Below are positions 16,628-44,672 of a DNA stretch of 64,000 bases, piece by piece; the stretch's first letter is position 1; each line of letters starts with the position of its first letter. Source of the stretch: Rhodococcus sp. B50. Its GTDB lineage: Bacteria > Actinomycetota > Actinomycetes > Mycobacteriales > Mycobacteriaceae. A program made the position numbers and the translations under genes. The stretch is from assembly GCF_013602415.1 (NCBI RefSeq), contig NZ_WPAG02000002.1:4715480-4779479 (forward strand), given 5' to 3'. The notes under the pieces were generated by a model. That model was not told the DNA's origin. It saw nothing but the letters and a program-made list of their open reading frames with translations, and searched no databases.

Positions 16628-17401
16628 ATGAACAGCGACAGTAATGCCGTAATGAAGGACAGTTATGTCCGGGTGGGGAGAGTCCCCTTTATCGCGACCA
16701 CCGCAGATGAAGCGTGCGGTGATGTAATTCGATGGGGGTTGGAACGTAAGGCGATATCGGTTCGGTTATCGAATGCTTACTGCGTGGCCGTGGCATCAAA
16801 TGATCGGTCCTACGCCGAGGTGTTGAACGATGAAGGAGTCAATTTCCCGGACGGTCGACCGGTGGTATGGGCAATGAAGGCGAGATCGCGCGGTAGAATT
16901 CTCGCGGGCCACGTCCGTGGGCCGTCTCTGTTCCGCAATGTCCTCGATCGGGGCCGCTCTAAGAATCTGAAGCACTTTTTTCTTGGTGCAACCGATGAGA
17001 CTTTGGAAGACCTTTACAGAGCGGCCTGTAATGAATATCCAGGCATTTCTATCGCGGGCATGTATTCCCCTCAGTTCGGGCCGGTGGATTCTTCATTTCT
17101 CGAAGATGTATCAAACCGGATTAACGATGCCGATCCCGATATCGTGTGGGTTGCGCTTGGGACTCCCAAACAAGATTTTTGTACGGCCGCGTTGTGCAGA
17201 ATGGTCCAACGTCCATGCGTGGGGGTCGGTGCGGCATTTGATTTTGTTGCGGGAACTATTTCGGAGGCGCCTAGATTCTTTCAAAAGTTCGGCATCGAGT
17301 GGTTATACCGATTCGCCTCTGAGCCTCGCAGGTTGTGGAAGCGGTACGTGTTCGGCAACGTCACTTTTATTCGTTCGGCGCTGACCGAATCGGGTAACTG
17401 A
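16628..17401 (+). CDS. WecG/TagA/CpsF-family glycosyltransferase
   Basis: This 257-residue protein has the family's layout. It begins with VGRVPFIATTADEACGDV, then RLSNAYCVAVASNDRSYAEVLN. VNFPDGRPVVWAMK contains the catalytic-site Asp-Gly. WVALGTPKQDFC and GVGAAFDFVAGTISEAPRFFQKFG precede an EWLYRFASEPRRLWKRY tail that binds the membrane. Known members transfer ManNAc, ManNAcA or glucose-type residues to the first lipid-linked sugar. Here it may add the second or a later sugar. ATG 16628 follows a GTGAGG sequence. Only 6 nt separate its stop from the flippase start. Confidence 0.9.
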   Translation: MNSDSNAVMKDSYVRVGRVPFIATTADEACGDVIRWGLERKAISVRLSNAYCVAVASNDRSYAEVLNDEGVNFPDGRPVVWAMKARSRGRILAGHVRGPSLFRNVLDRGRSKNLKHFFLGATDETLEDLYRAACNEYPGISIAGMYSPQFGPVDSSFLEDVSNRINDADPDIVWVALGTPKQDFCTAALCRMVQRPCVGVGAAFDFVAGTISEAPRFFQKFGIEWLYRFASEPRRLWKRYVFGNVTFIRSALTESGN

Positions 17402-17407
17402 CCGCGT

Positions 17408-18769
17408 ATGAACAGTATCGGGAACGGGCCGCTTGCGCGTATCGTGAAGTCCGCAGGTGCGCGCGCGTTTGTACTGCCTTTATCGGGCGGAGCTGCGCTC
17501 CTTATTACGCGGCTGATAACTTCCGAATATGGTCCGGAAACTTATGCTGTATTCTCTCTCGCCGCTGCATTGCCCTTTCTAATTCCTATGATGGATCTTG
17601 GAATTGGGTCGGCTGTGACAAATGCCGCCGCAGGCTTGCCCGGCCATTCCGATTCTTTCAACGCCGTGCTCCGAAAGGCTCAACGAATTCTGATTTCGGT
17701 GGGCGCCGCACTTGGCGCCGCGAGTCTCGCGTTAGGAGCGTCCGGTTTATGGACTACCGTGCTCAATCTTGAGTCGAGCCGAGAACTCAACTGGTCGATT
17801 GCAACCGCAGTTCTTTTAATCGCGATTTCGGTACCGTTGTCGTTGGGCGCGCGCATTCTTCTTGGAATTAGACGGAACGCCTTCGTGGTCCTGATCCAGG
17901 GAACGACCTCGGTCGTAAATCTAGCCGCAGTGAGTATCTTGTTCGTGGCTCGGGCGGAACCGCCTGTCTTGATCGCGGTTTCCACAGTGGGCGTATTGGC
18001 GACAAACGTATTGCTGAATTGGGTTGCTTTGCGGTCGCCTGCAGTCCGGGCGGCACGAGCCGATAGAAAACCGTCTAAACGAGGGCATAGTACTGCAATT
18101 TGGTCAACGGCGGTACCAATGGTAGTAGTCTCGATCGCACTGCCGTTCACTTTCCAATCGGACCGAATTGTTCTCGGATGGACTTCGTCGCTTGAACAAG
18201 TGGCGATCTATTCGGGTGCTGCGATGGTCTTTCTTCCAGTTCTTTCAATTGTGCAAGTAGCTGGCCGATCGTTGTGGGGTGATTTTGCGGAAGCCCGTCA
18301 TTCTGGACGGGATGTCAGCAAGTTGTTCAGTCAGGCGGTTCTTCTGAGTACTTTCCTGGGTATCGGTGGCGCACTTGGCTTGGTCATTTTTGGTCCCATC
18401 ATCGCGAGGTGGGCGACGAGTGGCATAGTGGATATCCCGTACGCGCTCTACTTTGCATTTGCGGGTGTAGTGATTTGTCAGGCGATTCAGCAGCCTGCGG
18501 GTATGTATCTGACGGACGTTTCGGGTCTCCGGTTTCAGGCTGTAACGACGGTCGTGACGGCACTTGCGAGCCTCGTTCTATCGATCTATTTTGCTTCGAA
18601 GCACGGTGCGATCGGTCCGGTCCTTGCAACAGTGGTGGTTCTTGCGTTTCTACATGTCGTCCCGTGTTTGCTGTATTCGTACATGAGAATTCGCAACGAA
18701 AGTGTACGCCGTTCTCAGTTGGCTGTGGTGTCAGTAAGCGATGGATCGTTGGGTAAATTAAGGGGTTAA
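17408..18769 (+). CDS. Wzx-type oligosaccharide flippase (MOP superfamily)
   Basis: The product has 453 residues with roughly 12-14 hydrophobic helices, small charged loops and a GPETYAVFSLAAALPFLIPMMDLGIGSAV stretch near the N-terminus. That stretch is the pattern of the polysaccharide-export MATE/Wzx family. It should turn lipid-linked repeat units across the membrane before polymerisation. It is 6 nt after the WecG-like gene and 3 nt before the next glycosyltransferase, so clearly within the operon. No other flippase is present in the window, which supports this assignment. Polyprenol-linked substrate identity is unknown. Confidence 0.85.
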   Translation: MNSIGNGPLARIVKSAGARAFVLPLSGGAALLITRLITSEYGPETYAVFSLAAALPFLIPMMDLGIGSAVTNAAAGLPGHSDSFNAVLRKAQRILISVGAALGAASLALGASGLWTTVLNLESSRELNWSIATAVLLIAISVPLSLGARILLGIRRNAFVVLIQGTTSVVNLAAVSILFVARAEPPVLIAVSTVGVLATNVLLNWVALRSPAVRAARADRKPSKRGHSTAIWSTAVPMVVVSIALPFTFQSDRIVLGWTSSLEQVAIYSGAAMVFLPVLSIVQVAGRSLWGDFAEARHSGRDVSKLFSQAVLLSTFLGIGGALGLVIFGPIIARWATSGIVDIPYALYFAFAGVVICQAIQQPAGMYLTDVSGLRFQAVTTVVTALASLVLSIYFASKHGAIGPVLATVVVLAFLHVVPCLLYSYMRIRNESVRRSQLAVVSVSDGSLGKLRG

Positions 18770-18772
18770 TCG

Positions 18773-19930
18773 ATGAATGAAATAAGCGGCCCGCACGCAG
18801 CCTTAGATCGGATCATTGTTGAACATGTAGATCCTGAGAATCTCGTACCGGGTGGTATCGACACGTGTATCCACGACCTTATCAAGTACGGTGATGGCTT
18901 TCAATTCGGATTGGTAGGCATCACGCTCAATAAACAGCATAGGGTCGGTGTGTGGACTAAGGTTGAGCTTGCTGGCCGGCAAGTAGACTTTATGCCTGTC
19001 GCCCACTTCGATCGGAGCGAGGCATCACGTAGCCGGGTTCGTGTTCCGCATTCGATGCGCCTGCTGTGTGGCGTTGTGAAGTATAACCGCAGGATCCCGC
19101 GAGTGCTTTTGCAAGCGCATAGGGTAGAGACGGGATTTCTTCTCTCCTACCTTCGGCGTAGCAGGTTTATCCAGTTCATTCATAATGATTCGAACGGCCT
19201 GACCGGTGCACATTCAGATTCCTCGTGGAAGGGACTCGGGTCGGTTTATCGGGCCCTTGAGAAACGCGTTCTTCGGCGTGCGGCAGGTATCGTGGTTTTT
19301 AATCGCACGGATGGAACGCGGCTGCTTCAAGCACGGCCTGATGTTCATGTTGCGCAGACTTGGTTCGATCCGCAGGTCTACCAGCGCGCTAATCGCGTTA
19401 AGTGGGATGGGAAACGTGCACTTCGTGTGTGCTGGGTCGGACGATTGGAGTCCCAGAAGGATCCCTTGTTGGCGGTCGATACTATCTTCCGGCTCTTGAA
19501 ACATGTTCCGAGTGCTGAGTTGGTGATGGTTGGTGACGGGTCGATGCGCGATGGCGTAATCGGCCGTGCTGCAGAGCTAGGCGTGTCCGGATCAGTGCAC
19601 CTACTTGGGAGCCAGGATCGGGCAATGGTTGCGAAAGTCATGAGTGAGTCCGATTGTCTCCTGATGACATCGCACTACGAGGGCTCTCCCCGCGTGTTGG
19701 TCGAGGCCGGCGGTACCGGACTGCCGGTGGTGGCGACGAAAGGTGCGGATCCGGATGGTGCGCTTAAGGTTGGTTTTAATGGTATTGCAGCGGAGCATCG
19801 AGACCCTGCTTTGCTCGCAACGGGCCTGATTGAGGCCTGCCAGTATTCGGAGGAAGACTGCTGTACGGCGGCTGAACATCGAGCAGCGGGACCATCGGTG
19901 AGGCGGATTCTCTCGATAGGGGTTGCATGA
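18773..19930 (+). CDS. Family 4 glycosyltransferase
   Basis: This is a 385-residue GT-B enzyme. The N-domain has a GGIDTCIHDLIKY loop and a QFIHNDSN segment. The C-domain begins RVCWVGRLESQKDPLLAV, with ELVMVGDGSMRD and the GT4 donor signature SHYEGSPRVLVEAGGTGLPVV. It lacks a signal peptide and should act at the cytoplasmic face of the membrane. Start ATG 18773 lies 3 nt after the flippase stop. About 70 nt separate it from the gmd start proposed below, so gmd may have extra promoter input. The C-terminal 25 residues are degenerate compared with the rest. Confidence 0.88.
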   Translation: MNEISGPHAALDRIIVEHVDPENLVPGGIDTCIHDLIKYGDGFQFGLVGITLNKQHRVGVWTKVELAGRQVDFMPVAHFDRSEASRSRVRVPHSMRLLCGVVKYNRRIPRVLLQAHRVETGFLLSYLRRSRFIQFIHNDSNGLTGAHSDSSWKGLGSVYRALEKRVLRRAAGIVVFNRTDGTRLLQARPDVHVAQTWFDPQVYQRANRVKWDGKRALRVCWVGRLESQKDPLLAVDTIFRLLKHVPSAELVMVGDGSMRDGVIGRAAELGVSGSVHLLGSQDRAMVAKVMSESDCLLMTSHYEGSPRVLVEAGGTGLPVVATKGADPDGALKVGFNGIAAEHRDPALLATGLIEACQYSEEDCCTAAEHRAAGPSVRRILSIGVA

Positions 19931-19999
19931 TTGCTCGGGATGACACCGACTAGCTAGAGATTATTTGTAATGTCGATCATGAACGGAAAAGAGGAGAAA

Positions 20000-21028
20000 A
20001 TGAAGACTGCGCTGATCACTGGTATCACAGGTCAAGATGGATCGTATCTCGCTGAATTTCTTCTGCAAAAAGGGTACGAGGTTCATGGACTCATTCGTAG
20101 GTCGTCTTCGTTTAATACGTCGCGTATTGACCATTTGTATGTCGATCCCCATGAACCCAATGCAAAGTTGTTCTTGCACTATGGAGATCTGAGTGACGGT
20201 GCACGACTTGTTACATTGCTCTCGCAGATCAACCCCGACGAAGTTTACAACCTTGGTGCTCAGTCGCATGTCAGGGTGAGTTTTGATGAACCCGAACACA
20301 CCGGTAATACAACGGGAATTGGATCCATCCGCCTTCTGGAAGCTGTTCGGTTGGCAGGGGTCAACTGCCGGTACTACCAGGCCTCGAGCTCGGAGATGTT
20401 CGGTGCTACTCCTCCGCCTCAGAATGAGGAAACCCCGTTCTATCCGCGTTCGCCGTATGGTGCTGCGAAGGTGTACTCCTACTGGGTGACGCGGAATTAT
20501 CGCGAGGCATATGGCATGTTCGCGGTGAACGGGATTCTGTTCAACCATGAGTCGCCCCGTCGCGGTGAGACATTTGTGACTCGCAAGATCACGCGCGCGG
20601 TGGCGCGCATCAAGGCCGGCGTCGAGAAGCACCTGTACATGGGAAATCTCGATGCGGTGCGAGACTGGGGATACGCCCCGGAGTACGTGGAAGGCATGTG
20701 GCGCATGCTTCAGGCTGACGAGCCTGACGACTTCGTACTGGCAACAGGCGAGGCCTACTCTGTGAAGGACTTCCTGCAGGTTGCGTTCGAGCATGGCGGC
20801 ATGAACTGGGAAGATCATGTCAAGTTCGACGAGCGGTATCTCCGGCCGACTGAGGTTGATTCGCTGATCGGTGATGCGTCGAAGGCTCATGAAAAACTGG
20901 GTTGGAAGGCTCGGGTTCATACACCGGAGTTGGCACGGATCATGGTCGACGCGGACATCGAGGCTCTGACGCACGAAGGACGAGCCTGGATCGATAAGCC
21001 GGCTCACCCCGATTGGGAGATTCTCTGA
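20000..21028 (+). CDS. gmd: GDP-mannose 4,6-dehydratase
   Basis: Gmd converts GDP-D-mannose to GDP-4-keto-6-deoxy-D-mannose in the cytoplasm, the first step to GDP-L-fucose. The cofactor motif GITGQDGSYLAEFLL is at about residues 8-22, with HYGDLSDG and NLGAQSHVRVSF further on. The YQASSSEMFG serine block precedes Y153/K157 of the YxxxK pair. FNHESPRRGETFVTRKI and GNLDAVRDWG are diagnostic for Gmd. ATG 20000 is selected because GAGGAG stands just upstream; in-frame ATGs at 19970 and 19979 lack a ribosome site. The length of 342 is usual. The stop shares one base with the fcl start (TGATG), so the two are coupled. Confidence 0.95.
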   Translation: MKTALITGITGQDGSYLAEFLLQKGYEVHGLIRRSSSFNTSRIDHLYVDPHEPNAKLFLHYGDLSDGARLVTLLSQINPDEVYNLGAQSHVRVSFDEPEHTGNTTGIGSIRLLEAVRLAGVNCRYYQASSSEMFGATPPPQNEETPFYPRSPYGAAKVYSYWVTRNYREAYGMFAVNGILFNHESPRRGETFVTRKITRAVARIKAGVEKHLYMGNLDAVRDWGYAPEYVEGMWRMLQADEPDDFVLATGEAYSVKDFLQVAFEHGGMNWEDHVKFDERYLRPTEVDSLIGDASKAHEKLGWKARVHTPELARIMVDADIEALTHEGRAWIDKPAHPDWEIL

Positions 21029-21996
21029 TGAGCGACGCGTTCGTTCCTCGCCCACTCGATCGCACAGAGCCGTTCTATGTTGCAGGACATCGCGGACTGG
21101 TGGGTGGTGCGATTTGGCGGCTTCTGAAGGCCGAAGGGTTCGAGCGCCTGATCGGGCGATCCTCGTCGGAGCTTGATCTTCGGAACCGGGACGCTGTGTT
21201 TACTTTCTTCGCGGAGCAGCGTCCGGTCAACGTGGTGCTCGCCGCCGCGAAGGTTGGTGGCATCCTTGCGAACAACACGTATCCGGTGGACTTCCTCTCG
21301 GAGAATCTCCGTATTCAGGTGAATGTGTTGGATGCGGCCCGCGAGTTCGGTACTCGACGGCTGCTGTTTCTCGGTTCGTCGTGCATCTACCCCAAGCTCG
21401 CGCCACAGCCAATCAAAGAAGAGTACCTCCTCACCGGCCATCTGGAACCGACGAACGATGCATACGCGATCGCCAAAATCGCAGGTATCTTGCACGTCCA
21501 GGCGGTCCGACGTCAGTACGGTCTTCCTTGGATCTCCGCGATGCCGACGAACCTGTACGGTCCCGGTGACAATTTCTCACCGAAGGGCTCTCACGTTCTT
21601 CCTGCTCTGATCAGACGATTCGATGAGGCGCGACGTGACGGCTCGAGCAGCGTGACGAACTGGGGCACTGGTTCACCGTTGCGGGAGTTTCTGCATGTGG
21701 ACGACATGGCCGCGGCTTGCTTGCATCTGATGGAGAATTACGACGGTCCCGATCAGGTGAATGTGGGCACTGGCGAGGACCACACGATCAAGGAGATCTC
21801 TCAGATCGTCGCGGAGGAAGTCGGGTACACGGGAACGATCGAGTGGGATACCACCAAGCCGGACGGTACCCCGCGGAAACTGTTGGACGTCTCGAAACTT
21901 CGTTCGTCAGGTTGGGAGCCGAAGATCGACTTGAGATCAGGAATCGCCTCGACGATTGCGTGGTATCGAGAGAACGTTGAGTCTATCCGGACCTGA
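21028..21996 (+). CDS. fcl: GDP-L-fucose synthase (GDP-4-keto-6-deoxymannose 3,5-epimerase/4-reductase)
   Basis: Fcl takes the Gmd product to GDP-L-fucose with NADPH. The cofactor motif GHRGLVGGAIWR is at about residues 16-27. VVLAAAKVGGI and LFLGSSCIYPK (with the catalytic Ser-Ser-Cys) are diagnostic, and Y146/K150 form the YxxxK pair. MPTNLYGPGDNF and SHVLPALIRRF follow. It has 322 residues from ATG 21028, which overlaps gmd's stop by one base; a 5-codon-longer in-frame start at 21013 lies inside gmd. It is the last gene of the operon, followed by a strong terminator. With gmd it predicts L-fucose in the polysaccharide or in a peptide glycoconjugate. Confidence 0.95.
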   Translation: MSDAFVPRPLDRTEPFYVAGHRGLVGGAIWRLLKAEGFERLIGRSSSELDLRNRDAVFTFFAEQRPVNVVLAAAKVGGILANNTYPVDFLSENLRIQVNVLDAAREFGTRRLLFLGSSCIYPKLAPQPIKEEYLLTGHLEPTNDAYAIAKIAGILHVQAVRRQYGLPWISAMPTNLYGPGDNFSPKGSHVLPALIRRFDEARRDGSSSVTNWGTGSPLREFLHVDDMAAACLHLMENYDGPDQVNVGTGEDHTIKEISQIVAEEVGYTGTIEWDTTKPDGTPRKLLDVSKLRSSGWEPKIDLRSGIASTIAWYRENVESIRT

Positions 21997-22006
21997 CTGC
22001 TGGGAC

Positions 22007-22048
22007 ACTTATGGCCACGAGATGAGCCTCGTGGCCATAAGTATTTTT
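22007..22048 (+). terminator. Strong intrinsic terminator of the polysaccharide operon
   Basis: A perfect 15-bp stem (22007-22021 with 22028-22042) has a 6-nt loop and is followed by ATTTTT. It starts 10 nt after the fcl stop. It also lies beyond the 3' end of the convergent DUF4012 gene (stop at 22067), so it may serve both. Confidence 0.9.
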
Positions 22049-22066
22049 GGAGAAGTCAGACAGGAT

Positions 22067-23899
22067 CTACCCGCACACTGGGACGTCCACCACCACTTGG
22101 GGATCGTCGATCAGCGGTTGGATAGGGATGCGAGCGCTTCCCCTTACGGTGGGCTCGGTCAGTTCGTAGACCACTTCGACGGTCTCACCAGAGGGGACCG
22201 ATGTCTGCACGTTGAACATCGGGTGCCCCCTTTCTACTGCGGTGTATGCGAACGCTGGACGCCCGTCGACGGTGACCTTGTTCAACTTTGCACCTTGAGT
22301 CGCCAACAATCCGATATCGGTGAGATTTGTGCCGACCGGAGCCCCGACGGGGTTATCGAACATTCCGGCGACGTAGTCGGTGTAGTTTCCAGGAGGAACG
22401 CTATTGGTCAGCTGTACCGTCACTTTCGAGTTGCGGGTGTCTCCCTCGCATGAATCCGCGATGTATTCGATCTCCCGATTCAAGTAGTAGTCGAGTTTGT
22501 TTCCGCCGAGATTGTTGATTACGACTTCCGCATACGGAGCTGGGTCATCAGGGACGATGTGGCCCAGCGGAGTTGTTTCCAGCACCGCTTGCTCGTCCGG
22601 AACGGAACTCCATACGGCAAGTCGACCTTCGCCTGCTGCGCGCCCTAATGCTTCGAGGAGAGCTTGGGGCCGTGAGATGCTTCCGGTGAGTTTCTGTACG
22701 ACAGTCTTTGCAACTGTCTCGAGGTAGCGCTTACGAGCGGCCTGATCGTCGCCGAAGCGCGAATATGCCGTGGACTCGCTCAGTTCCACTACATTGTCGG
22801 CAGAGATCTTCTCGCCTCCGGGCAAAGTGACGTCGCCGACCACTTCGAGGACATAGCTCAGCGCTACAGGGTCGGTCGCAATGGCACCATCGACCCGTTC
22901 GCCCGTCTCCTGCTGCCACATCGACTGCCAGATCTGGCCGGCGTATGGGAAGTGGGGGCTGACATTGCTGTTGCGGAAGTCCTGGGTGGGGCGGCTGTGG
23001 CCGTAGGCCCGCTGGAAATCGGGGCCGAGGTCGATCGGGTCGTAGTCGAAACGGAATTCGCGGTTGCTCGTCACATCGTCGACCGAGACTGCTCCGTTGT
23101 TCGCCCGAATGACGGTGAAACCACCCAGCAGGCCACCCGTTCCGCGTGCCTCTGCGTTCGTCTGGAAACCGACGAAGTAACTACGCGGACCGTCTGCGCC
23201 AAGCATGGCCGGCGCGATCTGCGCTGCGAGCGACGTGTTGTTCAGCAGACCGGACAACTCGGACACCTGCTCCTGCAGGTCGACTCGCGCGTCGTCGATC
23301 AGGCCGAGCCACGTGCTGTCGACGTTCTGCGCTTGCTCGTCGAGGTCGGTGATGGCCGCGGATGTCGCCTCGAGGACGGGGGTGGCATCGCGGAGGGCCG
23401 CGAGATTGATGCGTGCACCGTCCAAAATCAACTGATCCGGAGATACGGCGCTGCCTGCATCGACCGCCGGCAGGAGGACTTGCTCTGTGAGACCGCTCAC
23501 AATGGTGGTCATCTGGCGAGTGGAATCGAACGGGCTGCCCAAAAATGGGACTGCGCCTGCGATGCGCCACGGCACCGAGTCGACCGAACTCTGGGCGTCC
23601 TGGGCGTAACGATCGGCGTCGCCTGCGACGATGCGGGCCTTGTCGGTATCGCCTACGAGGAGTGCGTCTTTCGCCTGCGTGGCGAGATTCTGTGCCTTCT
23701 CCAAATTCGATTTCGCCTGCAGGCCTTCGTAACCCAGCCAGCCGATGAATCCGACGACAACGAGTGCGCCTACGCCGCAGCCGATCTGCACGCGACGGCG
23801 CTTCGTGCGCTGAGCTGCGATCTCCTCGTCGGACAGGCGCCTCCGCACCTTGCGTCGACGCCGTTCGGGCGAATCTGACTCACCGGTAACATCGTTCAC
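22067..23899 (-). CDS. DUF4012 domain-containing membrane protein
   Basis: The product is about 610 residues from GTG 23899. A very basic cytoplasmic N-terminus (RRRRKVRRR, KRRRV) precedes one transmembrane helix at about 37-57, then a large external domain. The domain has the DUF4012 pattern, including PRSYFVGFQTNAEARGTGG, a DPVALSYVLEVVGDVTLPGG block and a C-terminal beta-rich part. The function of DUF4012 proteins is not established; they occur in actinobacterial cell-envelope and exopolysaccharide clusters. The start is uncertain: the open frame runs to 24070, but upstream sequence is low-complexity, and a G-rich ribosome site lies about 12-15 nt before 23899. It is divergent from NRPS1, with about 215 bp between starts. 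Confidence 0.85.
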   Translation of the reverse strand: MNDVTGESDSPERRRRKVRRRLSDEEIAAQRTKRRRVQIGCGVGALVVVGFIGWLGYEGLQAKSNLEKAQNLATQAKDALLVGDTDKARIVAGDADRYAQDAQSSVDSVPWRIAGAVPFLGSPFDSTRQMTTIVSGLTEQVLLPAVDAGSAVSPDQLILDGARINLAALRDATPVLEATSAAITDLDEQAQNVDSTWLGLIDDARVDLQEQVSELSGLLNNTSLAAQIAPAMLGADGPRSYFVGFQTNAEARGTGGLLGGFTVIRANNGAVSVDDVTSNREFRFDYDPIDLGPDFQRAYGHSRPTQDFRNSNVSPHFPYAGQIWQSMWQQETGERVDGAIATDPVALSYVLEVVGDVTLPGGEKISADNVVELSESTAYSRFGDDQAARKRYLETVAKTVVQKLTGSISRPQALLEALGRAAGEGRLAVWSSVPDEQAVLETTPLGHIVPDDPAPYAEVVINNLGGNKLDYYLNREIEYIADSCEGDTRNSKVTVQLTNSVPPGNYTDYVAGMFDNPVGAPVGTNLTDIGLLATQGAKLNKVTVDGRPAFAYTAVERGHPMFNVQTSVPSGETVEVVYELTEPTVRGSARIPIQPLIDDPQVVVDVPVCG

Positions 23900-24114
23900 G
23901 CCGCTTGTGCCCCCTTCGTGGTTTCCGCTCGAGACGATAACCCGATTCTGATCTGGCCGACCGTTCAAGTGGTGGGTAACCGTGACTGTAAGTAAACTTC
24001 TGCACGGTGATCGTGACAGTGGAGTTGGGAGGCTCCGTCCACGATCGCACGATAGGGGAGGATTCTGCACGTCCCCTGTCCTGAATTGTGTCGGGCGAGG
24101 GCGAGGGGAGCGTG

Positions 24115-42887
<18,773 letters not shown>

Positions 42888-42888
<1 letters not shown>

Positions 42889-44672
42889 TGGAAGTACATG
42901 ATTACCTGCGAATTCTGCAGGCGAGGTGGAAGATCGTCGCCGTCACGACGGTGGTGGCGGTTCTTGCCGCTCTCGGCGCCTCCCTGCTGACCACGCCGCA
43001 GTACGAAGCCAAGACACGCCTGTTCGTGTCGACCTCGTCGGGCGCATCGGTGCAGGAGATCTACCAGGGCAACCTGTTCTCGCAGCAGCGCGTCACCTCC
43101 TATACCGAACTGCTCGAGGGCACCACCCTCTCGCAGCGCACCCTCGACAAGCTCGGTCTGGGCGACCTGTCGGCCGTGGACCTCGCCGGCAAGGTGACCG
43201 CCTCGTCGACCCCCGACACGGTGCTCATCGATACCGCCGTCACCGACGAGTCACCCGAGCGCGCCCGCGATCTCGCCAACGCACTGTCGGACGAGTTCGT
43301 CGTCATGGCCCGCGAACTGGAGACCCCCGAGGACGGCGGCCCGCCCACCGCCCGCGTGGTGGTCGAGCAGTACGCGGCCACGCCGTCGTCGCCGGTGACG
43401 CCGAAGACCACGCGGAACGTCGCGCTGGGCCTGGCCGTCGGTCTGCTGCTCGGTATCGCCCTCGCGGTGCTGCGCGACCGTCTCGACAACACCATCAAGG
43501 ACCGCAACGCCGTCGAGGACATCGCCGGCACCGGTGTGGTGGGTGTGATCCCGCTCGACAAGGCCCGGCACGAGGAGCCCGCGATCGTCTTCGCCGACGC
43601 CAACAGCGGCGACGCCGAGGCCTACCGCGAGATGCGGACCAACCTGCAGTTCCTCGAGGTCGACAACCCGCCGCGCGCGATCGTCATCACCAGCTCGCTG
43701 CCCAGTGAGGGCAAGACCACCACGGCCGTCAACACGGCTCTCGTGCTTGCCGAGGCCGGCCACTCCGTGGTGCTCGTCGAAGCCGACCTGCGCCGTCCGC
43801 GCGTGACGAAGTACCTCGGCACGCTCGGCGACGCCGGCCTGTCGACCGTGCTGGCGAACCAGGCCTCCCTCGAGGACGTGCTGCAGCCGACCCGCTTCGA
43901 CGGCATGTGGGTGCTCGCCGCCGGCGGACTGCCGCCCAACCCGTCCGAACTCCTCGGTTCCGCGCACGCCCGCGAGGTCATCGAGGACCTGCGGTCGCGC
44001 TTCGACTACGTCATCATCGACGCGCCGCCGCTGCTGCCCGTCACCGACGCGGCGATCCTCACGAGCATCGCCGACGGCGCGCTGCTCATCGCGCGGTACG
44101 GCAAGACCACCCGTGAGCAGTTCGCGCGGGCCGTCGGCAACCTGCGTGCGGTCAACGCCCCCGTGCTGGGCACGATCCTGGCGATGACCCCGACCAAGGG
44201 TCGCGGCAGCGCCTACGAGTACCGGTACTACTACAGCTCCGACAAGGACGGCGCCGCTGCGGTCGCCGCCCAGACGAGCACGCCGGCGACGCAACGTGTC
44301 GGTGCGCCGGCCCCGACTGCACCGGCTTCCCAGCCGACGGCGTCGGCACACTCGGCACAGCCGACCGCGTCGGCACACTCGGTACAGCCGTCGCAGGCAC
44401 CCGTCGAAGGACCGGCCCGCCCGCAGAACGGTCACCGTCACGCCGAGCCGCCGGCCACGCAGGCCTACCCGGCGCCGAGCAACGACGCCTACCACTACCG
44501 CGCGGCGGATCAGTTCCCGCCCGCGCCGCAGCCGGCGTCGGAACGGTACGGCAGCGAGCCCTACCAGGCGCCGCAGGCGTACTCCTCCGCAGAGCCGCTG
44601 TCGCGACCCGTGGTGCACGCACCGCGGCGCCCGGTGAACGATTCAGGATCGGAGACCGGCGAGGACAGGTAG
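42888..44672 (+). CDS. Polysaccharide co-polymerase / BY-kinase (Wzc-CapAB-like fusion)
   Basis: This is a fused chain-length regulator and bacterial tyrosine kinase of 594 residues. A Wzz-type N-domain has helices at about 12-34 and 178-196. The cytoplasmic kinase has Walker A SLPSEGKTTT at about 270-279, Walker A' VVLVEADLRRP near 294 and Walker B VIIDAPP near 374. The autophosphorylated tyrosine cluster YEYRYYY is near 444-450. A 140-residue Ala/Pro/Tyr-rich tail follows, holding a 27-bp tandem duplication (44331-44384) and more tyrosines. It controls polymerisation and export of the polysaccharide with a phosphatase partner, here the gene at 44643. ATG 42888 overlaps the NRPS1 stop codon and has GAGGGAG upstream, so its translation is tied to the synthetase. 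Its 3' end overlaps the phosphatase gene by 30 bp. Confidence 0.93.
44331..44390 (+). repeat. 27-bp direct tandem repeat inside the BY-kinase tail
   Basis: Two units (44331-44357 and 44358-44384) differ at two positions, with a 6-nt start of a third. They encode QPTASAHSA and QPTASAHSV. In-frame expansion or loss would change tail length without breaking the gene. Confidence 0.9.

Noticed and set aside
22952..23878. 308-codon plus-strand frame
   Set aside because: Antisense to the DUF4012 gene, without recognisable motifs.
24088..24114. Earlier GTG start for NRPS1
   Set aside because: In frame but without a ribosome site at a usable distance, whereas GTG 24115 follows GGGGAG by 4 nt.
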